From positions 62,001 through 126,000 of the forward strand of contig CALXBK010000002.1 of the NCBI GenBank assembly GCA_944386545.1: DNA of 64,000 bases. Reading direction: 5' to 3'. Of this stretch, positions 23,785 through 32,179 are shown piece after piece. Both the position numbers and the translations under genes were made by a program. The stretch is from an uncultured Ruminiclostridium sp. (lineage in GTDB: Bacteria > Bacillota > Clostridia > Oscillospirales > Ruminococcaceae). Within the stretch, counting starts at the first letter, position 1. Each line of letters starts with the position of its first letter. The notes under the pieces are model-generated. The model made no database searches and was not told the origin of the DNA. It saw only the letters and a list, made by a program, of their open reading frames with translations.

Positions 23785-25218
23785 TTATGACATCAAGCCG
23801 TTGTAGTAATCAACCTGTGTTGCGATAAGACCTAAGTTAGCTTCTCTGGTTTGAGTCCATGACATTCCGTTCATGGTTTCGTTTGAAATTTCAAACATTG
23901 AGTTGCCGATCATATCCATTATAATCTGGTTTGTTGTATCGTCAAGTCCGTAAGGGGAGTCAATGACTGCATTGAAGTTATTTACTTCCTTGAAGCTCAT
24001 AAGGAAGTCGTACATCTCATCTGTGTACTTTTTGTTCTTCATGATGCTCTGTTTTGTTGTTTCCTTAAGTGCCTCATCGGTTACGCTCAGACGGCAGCAA
24101 TTGATAAATACAGCAGCCTGTTCAGCGTACTCAGAGCCTGCGGGAACAAAGTAACCGAAGGTTGTCATGGAATAGTAATACTCATCAGCCTCGGGATCTC
24201 TGGGGAAGGGAACAAAGAAGATATCAAGTGCATCATCCTTTGTCATTGCCCGTGCATAGGTTGTGATAATCCATTCGCCTATGCCTTGGAATGCAGAATA
24301 ACCGGAAATAATCGGATCTGTATCTACGTTGATATAGCCCTCCGGGAACTTTGTGAGACCCTCGCTCTTGAGGCTCTGCATAAAGTTTGCGGCTCTGTCA
24401 ACATCTGCGTTGGAGAAGTTGTTCTGAAGCTTTCCGTCATCTCCGATTGCAATAAGCGGAACACCGGTCGAGTTGATAATAGACTGTGCAGTGTACTGAG
24501 TTGCACCGTAAATACCCTGTCTGTCTTCGCCCGAGTTCTTGAAATCACGGAGAAGCTCAGTGAATGTATCCCATGTCCAGTTACCCTCATCATAAAGCTC
24601 CTTAGGATCATCTAAACCGAGCTGTACGAAAAGACCTCTGTTATAAACGAGGAAATAAGGAGATACATTGTAGGACCAAGGATAGTAGTAATGCTTGCCG
24701 TTCCATGCGTATTTATCAATGTATTCCTCAAGACCCGCCCACTGAGGAGCAGAAAGATCCATATACTCATCAAGAGGAGTATACATATTGCTTGACACAA
24801 GAAGCGGGAATGCATTGTCAGCATAGTCCACAAGGTCAGGAGAGTCACCGGAGGAAATTGCTGTTGTCAGCCTTTCCTGAATTTGAAGCGAGCCTACCAG
24901 TGTAACCTCGATACTGCAATCATAATTGTCAACAAAATAAGTGTATGCAGGCTTTACATCTCCTGCTGTTCTTAAATCGTAACAGCCCAGATATTCAAGC
25001 ACTGCAGGTTCAACCTCGTCACCGGCATCTATACTGATGTCGCTTACATCAACGGGATTTTCAACATCATCGTCAATTGTTGTTGCGGCAGAGTTTGAAT
25101 TGCCTGTTCCGTTTGATGCTTCACCGCCCGATGTTCCTGAGCTTGAAGAGCAGGCAGCAAGTGAAACCGCTGTCGCACCTGCAAGAACACAAGCAAGAAT
25201 TCTTTTAAATTTTATCAT
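23785..25218 (-). CDS. ABC-transporter extracellular solute-binding lipoprotein (family 1)
   Basis: 477 aa. Lipoprotein signal peptide with lipobox LAAC at about residue 23, then a Ser/Gly/Asn-rich linker, then a family 1 binding-protein fold (IQERLTTAISSGDSPDLVDYAD; YNRGLFVQLGLDDPKELYDEGNWTWDTFTELLRDF). The WTWDTF element is common in sugar/oligosaccharide-binding proteins of Clostridia. Start taken as ATG 25218 (GGAGG 5 bp upstream); a GTG two codons earlier overlaps the RBS. No permease or ATPase genes are adjacent, so it must share a transporter encoded elsewhere. A cre-like site in its leader suggests carbon-source control. Confidence 0.88.
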   Translation of the reverse strand: MIKFKRILACVLAGATAVSLAACSSSSGTSGGEASNGTGNSNSAATTIDDDVENPVDVSDISIDAGDEVEPAVLEYLGCYDLRTAGDVKPAYTYFVDNYDCSIEVTLVGSLQIQERLTTAISSGDSPDLVDYADNAFPLLVSSNMYTPLDEYMDLSAPQWAGLEEYIDKYAWNGKHYYYPWSYNVSPYFLVYNRGLFVQLGLDDPKELYDEGNWTWDTFTELLRDFKNSGEDRQGIYGATQYTAQSIINSTGVPLIAIGDDGKLQNNFSNADVDRAANFMQSLKSEGLTKFPEGYINVDTDPIISGYSAFQGIGEWIITTYARAMTKDDALDIFFVPFPRDPEADEYYYSMTTFGYFVPAGSEYAEQAAVFINCCRLSVTDEALKETTKQSIMKNKKYTDEMYDFLMSFKEVNNFNAVIDSPYGLDDTTNQIIMDMIGNSMFEISNETMNGMSWTQTREANLGLIATQVDYYNGLMS

Positions 25219-25242
25219 AAACACCTCCGTAAAATATGGGAC

Positions 25243-25257
25243 TGCAATCGTTTACAA
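25243..25257 (-). promoter_or_regulatory. cre-like / LacI-family operator in the SBP leader
   Basis: Minus strand TTGTAAACGATTGCA fits the catabolite-responsive element consensus WTGNAANCGNWNNCW at every fixed position. It lies about 10-24 bp downstream of the predicted start site, where a bound CcpA or LacI-type protein would block elongation. A local LacI regulator could also use such a site; none is encoded in the window. Confidence 0.6.
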
Positions 25258-25273
25258 TCACCACTGCTAATTA

Positions 25274-25302
25274 ATTTTACCATAATAAACGGTGATAATC
25301 AA
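25274..25302 (-). promoter_or_regulatory. Promoter of the solute-binding protein gene
   Basis: Minus strand TTGATT (25297-25302), 17-bp spacer, TAAAAT (25274-25279). Confidence 0.75.
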
Positions 25303-25439
25303 TTCATATTATAGTCAAAATTCCCAACAAAAATTTGTGTGATATAAACAAATACTGCTTCAATTTTAAAAAATATAGATATAACTTCGTAATTATTTTA
25401 CATTTACACGTCTTAAATTAACTTAAAATTGCCAAAAAT

Positions 25440-25465
25440 AAAAGAGGCGTAAAGCACGCCTCTTT
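25440..25465 (-). terminator. Terminator of the 70-aa Cys protein gene
   Basis: AAAAGAGGCGT pairs with ACGCCTCTTTT around a 4-5 nt loop; on the minus strand TTTTATTTTT follows. Confidence 0.85.
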
Positions 25466-25484
25466 TGAGCCTTATATCTATGTA

Positions 25485-25697
25485 TCAGAAATCTATCTTG
25501 TTTACATCGGAGTTAGCAAGCTGAATTTCCTTTTTGGGAATACGCTTTAAGGGTGAGTAAACAAATTTCTTGCAGGAATCGTATGACTTGGTCACACCGA
25601 ACTTGGAACACTGAATCTTATCATCGCCGATAGACTTGCCCAGCTCGCAGTATTTGCAGGAAGGCTTAATGTTATTTCCGAAAAGCTTCTTTTTCAT
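25485..25697 (-). CDS. Small four-Cys protein, putative zinc-binding (70 aa)
   Basis: Basic 70-aa protein with CKYCELG near residue 14 and later IQCSKFG and DSCKKF, i.e. a CxxC-x(n)-C-x(n)-C pattern that could bind one zinc. Basic termini (MKKKLFGNN; SPLKRIPKKE) would allow nucleic-acid contact. Start ATG has GGTGGTG upstream and the gene ends in a good terminator, so it is a stand-alone unit. It resembles short conserved proteins of Ruminococcaceae; function unknown. Confidence 0.7.
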   Translation of the reverse strand: MKKKLFGNNIKPSCKYCELGKSIGDDKIQCSKFGVTKSYDSCKKFVYSPLKRIPKKEIQLANSDVNKIDF

Positions 25698-25765
25698 AAA
25701 AACACCACCATAAGTTTCATATTAACAGACTGAATAATTTCTGTAATCTCATTGTAACATATTTT

Positions 25766-26842
25766 TTAGAATAAATCCAGTACTTTTTGTGATTTTTTTG
25801 TATTTTTTAGCGAAATGTTTTTAAAGGAATGTAAAAATAGCACTGTCATTCCTATAATACATACCAAAACAACGGGATTTGGCGAGGATATATCAGGCTT
25901 TATAAAGGTCATAGCTTCAACTGACGCTTTAAATCCGACGGCTTGTGTCAATAGACAGCACAATATCGCACTCAGAGTACCTACAACGGCTCTTAATAAC
26001 ACAAATCTCCAAAAGGAAATTCTAAATTCAGCCAACGCCTTAACCTGAAATATCACGCAAATTCCGCCGAAAGAAACCGAAAAAGCCGCTAATGGCAGGG
26101 GAAGCAAGGCGTTTGCCGATTTAATATTTGTAATTTCCCACATACTTTTTAAAAAATCAGCATCAATATATGAGATTGGCGGGATAAAGCAGGATAAAGA
26201 AAACAAAAGGGACGACAGGCAGTTAAAGAGTATTATGTACAGCGAAATTTCAAACAACGCTTTACCGCTGTTTACAATACAATTGGTTATATCTGACAGT
26301 TTTAAGTCAGGAAGAGGAATATGAGCTTTATCAACAAATTCTTTTCCGGTTATAACAGCAGCTGTGATGAGATTAGCCGCAACACAGCAGGCAAATATAA
26401 TAAGCCCTGCTTCAACGCTTTTATATACACCAATTCCGACTAACCCCACAACAAACGCAGGTCCGCTTCCGTAAAAAAGAAAAGCGTATTTCTGTGCTTT
26501 TTCGCAATAACTTTTATTTTGCGAAATGATAGTGTTCAGCAGTTTTATTCCGACAGGATACCCGCCGATTTGACTGAGCAAAAACGCCGAAAACAGCTTG
26601 CCGTCCATTTTTATTATTCTTTTGAATATAAAGTGCAACGGATATGCTATTTCCTCTCCGTAACCGCTTTTAATGAGCAAAGAGGAAAATACCATGAAGC
26701 AGAAAAGCGATGGTATCAGACTATCTGTACACGCTTCAATACACTTTTTTACCGTAATCACTGTTTGCTCACTGTTGAGCGTCAGTAGTATTCCCGTTAT
26801 AATCAATAAAATCGAAGTTATCAGCGTTTTGAATTTCTTCAT
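25766..26842 (-). CDS. ylbJ: Sporulation integral membrane protein YlbJ
   Basis: 358 aa, 8-10 membrane segments, with the nucleoside-recognition (Gate) architecture. The parts GILLTLNSEQTVITVKKCIEACTDSLIPSLFCFMV, SQIGGYPVGIKLLN and FLFYGSGPAFVVG fit YlbJ, which is needed for spore cortex formation in Bacillus. The usual clostridial family length is ~390-400, so this is slightly short. Divergent from yqfC-yqfD, also sporulation genes. No SigA promoter is evident; sporulation sigma control (SigE) is expected from Bacillus knowledge. The quoted segments are read from the translation; exact membrane boundaries are estimates. Confidence 0.82.
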   Translation of the reverse strand: MKKFKTLITSILLIITGILLTLNSEQTVITVKKCIEACTDSLIPSLFCFMVFSSLLIKSGYGEEIAYPLHFIFKRIIKMDGKLFSAFLLSQIGGYPVGIKLLNTIISQNKSYCEKAQKYAFLFYGSGPAFVVGLVGIGVYKSVEAGLIIFACCVAANLITAAVITGKEFVDKAHIPLPDLKLSDITNCIVNSGKALFEISLYIILFNCLSSLLFSLSCFIPPISYIDADFLKSMWEITNIKSANALLPLPLAAFSVSFGGICVIFQVKALAEFRISFWRFVLLRAVVGTLSAILCCLLTQAVGFKASVEAMTFIKPDISSPNPVVLVCIIGMTVLFLHSFKNISLKNTKKSQKVLDLF

Positions 26843-26915
26843 ATAGCAATCCCTTTAATGCAAATTCTTTTTTGTACGTTGCCGCATATACATTATATGA
26901 AGGAGGGAGGAAAAA

Positions 26916-27200
26916 ATGAATGTAAATAAGGCGGCAGGGAAGTATTCCGATATAATTGATAAAATCAACCTGCACTCATATTTAACCGTTACCGATAACA
27001 AAAAGCTCAGTATTGATTATTGCAGAAAAATATTAAGGTTTGACGAAAATTTAATCGAGCTTGAGCTTGCTCACAACAATCTTAAAATAATCGGTTTAAA
27101 TCTTAGCATGAAGAATTTCGGGGTGAAATCGGTTTTAATCAGCGGGAGTATTCATTCTTTGACTTTTGAAAGCAAATCAGATAACCAAAAAGGAGAATAG
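26916..27200 (+). CDS. yqfC: Sporulation protein YqfC (YabP/YqfC family)
   Basis: 94-aa beta-rich protein: LHSYLTVTDNKKLSIDYCRKILRFDENLIEL and the closing SVLISGSIHSLTFE are typical of YabP/YqfC. SigE-regulated sporulation gene in Bacillus. Very strong RBS (AAGGAGGGAGG). Two bases separate its stop from yqfD, so the pair is coupled. Confidence 0.9.
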   Translation: MNVNKAAGKYSDIIDKINLHSYLTVTDNKKLSIDYCRKILRFDENLIELELAHNNLKIIGLNLSMKNFGVKSVLISGSIHSLTFESKSDNQKGE

Positions 27201-27202
27201 CA

Positions 27203-28393
27203 TTGAAAAAGAGATATTTTAAATACGGCGGAGCATATATAAGGGTTACGGCTTTAGGCGGATTTACCGAAAATATGATTAACGAAATGATAAGCCATGA
27301 CATACAGATATATGAAATTGAGCAGACGGATACATTCCTTGAAATGGTGATAAAGCCCTATGATTATCCTTTTGTAAGGAAAACCGCAAAAAAATACGGA
27401 ATTAAAATGCGGGTATCAGAAAGACACGGACTGTATTTTAAGCTATATCCCTACCGAAAAAGATGGGGGCTTATTTTGGGTGCACTTTGTTGCTGTGCTG
27501 TGATAGCCGTTCTTTCGCAATTTGTATGGGATATTCGCATTACGGGAAATGAAACGGTCACAGACGCTGAAATCAGCCGAGTGATGGAAAAAAACGGTCT
27601 GCTTCCGGGCTGTTGGAAATTCTCTTTCGACTCCGGCGTTTGCGAATTATCCGCAATGACAGAGCTTAATAAGCTGTCCTGGATAAGTGTTGAAAAGGTA
27701 GGTAGTACCGTTTATATAACCGTTGCGGAAACAGAAAACGCAAAACAGGAGGAAATATCAGTAGATACTCCCTGCAACATTATTGCCGATTACGAGGGAC
27801 AGCTGAGCTATTCAATAGTACATAAGGGCGTTTTACAAACGCAGGTGGGAAGCGCGGTAAAAAAAGGTCAGCTTTTAGTAAGCGGAACGGTAAACGACAA
27901 CGGCGGGAATATTGTCTATGTTCATGCCGACGGAGAGTTTAGAATTATATGCGATCAGACTGAGGAATTTTATCTTCCGTTTGTACAGGAAAAAACCGTT
28001 CCTACCGATGTAAAGCATTATTCTACCTATCTTATGTTCGGCTCTTACGCATTGCCGCTTTTCTGGAGCAGTTATAACCCTGCGGATATGGAGGGCTTAA
28101 GCTATACCGAAAACACCTATACTATCTATATTTTCGGACAGCCTACGCCGTACAGATATAAAACGGGAGTTTTCACCGAGACAGAAACACAAACCGTAAC
28201 CTATACCGCAAAGGATGTGGTAAATCAGCTTGAAAAACAAAAATCAGACTTTGAGGATAACTTCCTTTCGGAGTGTAAAATTATTTCCTCAGAAAAAAAA
28301 TATGAAACAACTGAAGACGGAGTAAAGCTGACGGTAAAATACAAGGTTGAAAGAACGGCAGGTATAAAACAGCCGATAAATATTGTTTATTAA
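27203..28393 (+). CDS. yqfD: Sporulation protein YqfD
   Basis: 396 aa; starts with TTG 7 bp after AAGGAG, an unusual start that the RBS supports. One membrane segment (about 88-110, GLILGALCCCAVIAVLSQFVW), preceded by a cytoplasmic domain and followed by a POTRA-like segment (WDIRITGNETVTDAEISRVMEKNG) and a beta-rich region (ADYEGQLSYSIVHKGVLQTQVGSAVKKGQLLVSG). This is the standard YqfD build. YqfD partners YqfC in the SigE regulon; exact role unknown. Confidence 0.9.
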   Translation: MKKRYFKYGGAYIRVTALGGFTENMINEMISHDIQIYEIEQTDTFLEMVIKPYDYPFVRKTAKKYGIKMRVSERHGLYFKLYPYRKRWGLILGALCCCAVIAVLSQFVWDIRITGNETVTDAEISRVMEKNGLLPGCWKFSFDSGVCELSAMTELNKLSWISVEKVGSTVYITVAETENAKQEEISVDTPCNIIADYEGQLSYSIVHKGVLQTQVGSAVKKGQLLVSGTVNDNGGNIVYVHADGEFRIICDQTEEFYLPFVQEKTVPTDVKHYSTYLMFGSYALPLFWSSYNPADMEGLSYTENTYTIYIFGQPTPYRYKTGVFTETETQTVTYTAKDVVNQLEKQKSDFEDNFLSECKIISSEKKYETTEDGVKLTVKYKVERTAGIKQPINIVY

Positions 28394-28414
28394 CGATTTA
28401 GTGGATAAATTGTA

Positions 28415-28443
28415 TTGAAAATACAAAACGGTTGTGTTATAAT
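28415..28443 (+). promoter_or_regulatory. Promoter of the phoH-ybeY-dgkA-era-recO-mutS2 cluster
   Basis: TTGAAA (28415-28420), 17-bp spacer, TATAAT (28438-28443). It separates vegetative genes from the yqfCD sporulation pair. Confidence 0.85.
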
Positions 28444-28482
28444 TGATACGGAATAGAAAAGGAAAGGACAGTCCTGCAATAT

Positions 28483-29445
28483 ATGACGGAAAAAACGATT
28501 ATTGTTTCTGATATGAGCTATATGCACTCCATTTTCGGTGATTTTGATGAAAATATCAATATCATCCAGAAGGAGTACAAGGTGTCGGTATACAGCCGAC
28601 AGGGAGAAATACGAATCAGAGGCGATGAACAGTCCGTCGACAGAACCGTAGATGTTATCAATTCGCTAATCGGAATAATAGAAAAGGGCGAGCAGCTGAC
28701 TGTGCAAAGCGTTCGTTATGCCATATCAATGGTAAACGAGGGAAAAAGCGATGAAATACAGCAGATTTCGGATAACTGCGTCTGTGTAAGCCATACCGGA
28801 AAGCCTATAAAACCCAAAACCCTCGGTCAGTCAAAGTATGTGGACAGCATCAGAAAAAACACAATAGTTTTCGGCGTAGGTCCTGCGGGAACAGGTAAGA
28901 CCTATCTTGCGGTTGCACTCGCTGTCCGTGCGTTTAAGGCTCACGAGGTGCAGAGAATAATTTTAACACGTCCTGCCGTTGAAGCCGGAGAAAAGCTCGG
29001 ATTTTTGCCCGGCGACCTTCAGAATAAGGTCGATCCCTATTTACGACCGCTGTATGACGCACTTTTTGACATGATGGGTTCAGAAGCCTTTCAGAGAAAT
29101 ATGGAAAGGGGCTGTATAGAGGTTGCCCCTCTTGCGTACATGAGAGGACGAACGCTTGACGACAGCTTTATAATACTTGACGAAGCGCAAAATACTACAC
29201 CCGAACAGATGAAAATGTTCCTCACCCGCCTTGGCTTTAACAGCAAGATGGTGATAACGGGTGACGTAACACAGATAGATTTGCCGGATTCAAAGCGTTC
29301 GGGACTTGTAGAAGCTACTAAAATCCTCAAAAACATTGATGGTATTGCAATTAACCGCTTTTCCGAAAAGGACGTTGTAAGGCACAAACTTGTTCAGGAT
29401 ATAGTAAAGGCCTACGAGCAGTATAACGAGAGAAAAAAATATTAG
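28483..29445 (+). CDS. phoH: PhoH-family ATPase (YbeZ-like)
   Basis: 320 aa. N-terminal KH-like domain (about 1-95) then the PhoH ATPase: Walker A GPAGTGKTYLAVALAV (about 133-148), RPAVEAGEKLGFLPGDL, Walker B FIILDEAQNTTPEQMKMFLTRLG and VITGDVTQIDLP. A nucleotide-driven, RNA-associated protein that works with YbeY in rRNA maturation, and ybeY follows. SD is 15 or so bases before ATG, a little far. Confidence 0.95.
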   Translation: MTEKTIIVSDMSYMHSIFGDFDENINIIQKEYKVSVYSRQGEIRIRGDEQSVDRTVDVINSLIGIIEKGEQLTVQSVRYAISMVNEGKSDEIQQISDNCVCVSHTGKPIKPKTLGQSKYVDSIRKNTIVFGVGPAGTGKTYLAVALAVRAFKAHEVQRIILTRPAVEAGEKLGFLPGDLQNKVDPYLRPLYDALFDMMGSEAFQRNMERGCIEVAPLAYMRGRTLDDSFIILDEAQNTTPEQMKMFLTRLGFNSKMVITGDVTQIDLPDSKRSGLVEATKILKNIDGIAINRFSEKDVVRHKLVQDIVKAYEQYNERKKY

Positions 29446-29481
29446 CTTGATTGCCATGCAATCGGTAAAGGAAGGTAAAAA

Positions 29482-29961
29482 ATGTCCAGATTATTTATAT
29501 CATTCCGCAACAATCAGAAAGCAATCGCCGTTCCCAACGGTCTTCGCACAGTAATCAGGAAATGTATTGCGGAAACCTTAAGAGTAACGGAGTTTGAGGG
29601 TGACGCCGACGTATCGGTAACTCTTGTCGATAACGAATCCATAAAACGCATAAACAAGCAGTTCCGTGACAAGAGCAAGGTTACAGATGTAATTTCTTTT
29701 CCTCTCGGAGCTTATGACGAATACGATGTAAATCCCGAAAACGGCGCATATATGCTCGGAGATATTGTTATTTCCCTGGAAAAGGCGCACGCACAGGCGA
29801 TTGAGTACGGTCATTCGCTGTTTAGGGAGATAGGTTTTCTTGCCACTCATTCAACATTACACCTTTTAGGCTACACCCACGAGGACGATCTCGACGGCGA
29901 AAAGGTAATGCTCGCTCTTCAGGATACCATAATGAACAATCTGAAGCTGACACGTGAATGA
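29482..29961 (+). CDS. ybeY: Endoribonuclease YbeY (rRNA maturation)
   Basis: 159 aa. Carries the zinc motif H-S-T-L-H-L-L-G-Y-T-H (HxxxHxxxxxH) and upstream RDKSKVTDVISFPLG. A single-strand endoribonuclease in 16S rRNA 3'-end maturation and ribosome quality control. RBS AAGGAAGG. Lies between phoH and dgkA as in most Firmicutes. Confidence 0.95.
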   Translation: MSRLFISFRNNQKAIAVPNGLRTVIRKCIAETLRVTEFEGDADVSVTLVDNESIKRINKQFRDKSKVTDVISFPLGAYDEYDVNPENGAYMLGDIVISLEKAHAQAIEYGHSLFREIGFLATHSTLHLLGYTHEDDLDGEKVMLALQDTIMNNLKLTRE

Positions 29962-29977
29962 TTAAAGAGGAAACAAA

Positions 29978-30466
29978 GTGTTAAAAAAAGTTTTCAAAAG
30001 CTTTAAGTATGCGATTAACGGCGTATTATTCTGTGTCCGCCATGAGATTAACATGAGAATACACATTGTGGCGACAATTTTCGTGCTTTATATATCGCAG
30101 TTCTATAATTTTTCCAAGGAGCAGTTTATTCTGCTTGTGCTTACGTGTGCCGCCGTTATATGCTGTGAAATGCTCAACACCGCTATTGAGGTGGTAATAG
30201 ACAAGGTTTCTCCCGGATATTCCGCACTTGCAAAGGTAGGCAAGGATATTGCCGCGGGGGCTGTTTTTTTGAGCGCTTGTACGGCTGTAATTGTCGGAAT
30301 ACTGCTGTTCTGGGATATAGAAACCTTTAAGCTGATTTTTGCCTATTTTACGCAGGATTTATGGAATCTTGCGATACTGACAGCTTTTGCGTGTATTTCA
30401 TATTTGTTTATTACAAAGGGAAAAAAGAGAAATATAGGTAAAAAAAATAAAAGGAATTGCTTTTAA
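29978..30466 (+). CDS. dgkA: Diacylglycerol/undecaprenol kinase family protein
   Basis: 162 aa, four or so membrane segments. SFKYAINGVLFCVRHEINMRIHI and CEMLNTAIEVVIDKVSPGYSALAKVGKDIAAGAVFL are the family's catalytic signatures (the Glu and Asp of EMLNTAIE and KDIAAG). In Firmicutes such enzymes mainly phosphorylate undecaprenol. The C-terminal ~45 residues add an extra membrane segment not present in minimal DgkA. Start GTG after AGAGGAAA. 16 bp from ybeY. Confidence 0.9.
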   Translation: MLKKVFKSFKYAINGVLFCVRHEINMRIHIVATIFVLYISQFYNFSKEQFILLVLTCAAVICCEMLNTAIEVVIDKVSPGYSALAKVGKDIAAGAVFLSACTAVIVGILLFWDIETFKLIFAYFTQDLWNLAILTAFACISYLFITKGKKRNIGKKNKRNCF

Positions 30467-30487
30467 GCAAAAAGAAAGGAAATATAG

Positions 30488-31399
30488 ATGATTAGTAACC
30501 CAAAATCGGTTTTTGTAGCTGTTGCAGGCAGACCAAACGCCGGCAAATCCTCGCTTGTGAATTATCTTGTAGGAGAAAAAATCGCAATAGTCAGTGAAAA
30601 GCCCCAGACTACAAGAACTCGTATAAACGGCATTGTTACAAAGGGAGAAACGCAGTATGTCTTTATAGACACTCCGGGTATGCACAAGGCAAAGACAAAG
30701 CTCTCTACCCACATGCTCAAGTCCATTAGGGAGAGCATAACCGATGTAGACCTTATCATAATGATGGCAGACGCTACAAAAAAAATCTCCGCAATAGAAG
30801 AAAACCTTGTAGACAGCCTTAAAGACAGGCATACCGATGTAGTTTTACTTATAAACAAGGTAGACCTTATCAAGGACAAGTCGGAGCTTCTTTCCCTCAT
30901 CAAGGAATACAGCGAGCTTTACGATTTCAAGGAGATTGTTCCGATAAGCGTAAAGAAAAACATAGGTCTTGATGCGATAATGCCGATAATAGACAGGTAT
31001 GTAAGGCTGTCGCCGCATTATTTTGAGGACGATTTACCGACCGACCAGGCTGAAAGGATATGGCTTTCGGAAATCGTAAGAGAAAAGATACTCCAAAATA
31101 TGCAGGCGGAAATTCCCCACGGTACGGCGGTATATATCGAAAGCATGGAAACAAGACAGCGCAAAAACGGATCGGAAATTGTCGATATAGGCGTTGTCAT
31201 TGTCTGCGAAAAGGCTTCTCACAAGGGAATGATTATAGGTAAGCAGGGAGCAATGCTTAAAAAAATCGGCTCCGAGGCAAGAGAGGATATGCAGGACTAT
31301 TTCGGCTGTAAGGTAAATATGCAGCTTTGGGTAAAGGTAAAGGAAGACTGGAGAAATAAGGAATCTGCGATTGCCGATTTCGGACTTAAGTCGGATTAA
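30488..31399 (+). CDS. era: GTPase Era
   Basis: 303 aa. GTPase domain: G1 GRPNAGKSS (about 14-22), G2 region TTRTRINGI, G3 DTPGMH, G4 NKVD; then a C-terminal KH domain with VIVCEKASHKGMIIGKQGAMLKKIG. Binds 16S rRNA 3' end in small-subunit assembly. Standard position before recO. Confidence 0.97.
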   Translation: MISNPKSVFVAVAGRPNAGKSSLVNYLVGEKIAIVSEKPQTTRTRINGIVTKGETQYVFIDTPGMHKAKTKLSTHMLKSIRESITDVDLIIMMADATKKISAIEENLVDSLKDRHTDVVLLINKVDLIKDKSELLSLIKEYSELYDFKEIVPISVKKNIGLDAIMPIIDRYVRLSPHYFEDDLPTDQAERIWLSEIVREKILQNMQAEIPHGTAVYIESMETRQRKNGSEIVDIGVVIVCEKASHKGMIIGKQGAMLKKIGSEAREDMQDYFGCKVNMQLWVKVKEDWRNKESAIADFGLKSD

Positions 31400-31417
31400 A
31401 GCAGGGGAGACAGCTCA

Positions 31418-32170
31418 ATGCTCATTACTCTAAAAGGACTGGTGATCGGTCAGCGCATTATCGGAGAAAACAGCTGTTTTTTGGATATTTTCACGGACAA
31501 GCTCGGAATGATTGAGGTTATGGCTCACGGAGTAAAAAAAATCGGAAGCAAAAACTCCTCCGCCTGCTCGCTTTTCAGCCACTGCGTATTTTGCGTAAGC
31601 CGTTCCTCAAGGGGCTACACGCTTAACAGCGCAGAGCTTATTTGCAGTTTTCACGGGATTTCCTCAAGCATTGAAGCGTTATCACTCGCGGCATACTTTG
31701 CAGAGGTTATAAAATACTGCGCAACCTCGGAAGAAAACCATGAGGAACAGCTGAGATTTGTCTGCATGACTTATTATCAGCTTCAAAAGGGAAAGCTGTC
31801 GCTGTCACTAATCAAATCCGTATTTGAGCTTCGCTTTTTATCAAGAATAGGCTTTATGCCGGACTTGAGAGCTTGCAGAGAATGTATATGCTACTCGCAC
31901 GACAGAATGTATTTTCTCCCGCTTGAAGGCGTAATTTACTGTGTTGACTGCTTTGATGAGGAGCGCTTTGAGCAAAACAGCTTTGTGCTTGACAATACCT
32001 TGCTTCACGCCATGAGATACATAGTATATTCCGATACGGAAAAGCTATATAATTTCAGGTTGTCGGAAAAATATGAACGATTACTCGGAGCAGTAACGGA
32101 GTATTATCTCTTAGCCCAACTCAACAGAGGCTTTAAAACACTTGAATACTATAAAAACATTTTATTATAA
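31418..32170 (+). CDS. recO: DNA repair protein RecO
   Basis: 250 aa. N-terminal OB fold (LKGLVIGQRIIGENSCFLDIFTDKLGMIEVMAHGVKK) and a C-terminal helical part with a zinc-knuckle-like run of Cys (DLRACREC-ICYSHD ... GVIYCVDC). Loads RecA in RecF-pathway repair. RBS AGGGGAGA. Overall divergence is normal for RecO. Confidence 0.92.
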   Translation: MLITLKGLVIGQRIIGENSCFLDIFTDKLGMIEVMAHGVKKIGSKNSSACSLFSHCVFCVSRSSRGYTLNSAELICSFHGISSSIEALSLAAYFAEVIKYCATSEENHEEQLRFVCMTYYQLQKGKLSLSLIKSVFELRFLSRIGFMPDLRACRECICYSHDRMYFLPLEGVIYCVDCFDEERFEQNSFVLDNTLLHAMRYIVYSDTEKLYNFRLSEKYERLLGAVTEYYLLAQLNRGFKTLEYYKNILL

Positions 32171-32179
32171 AGGAATTTT

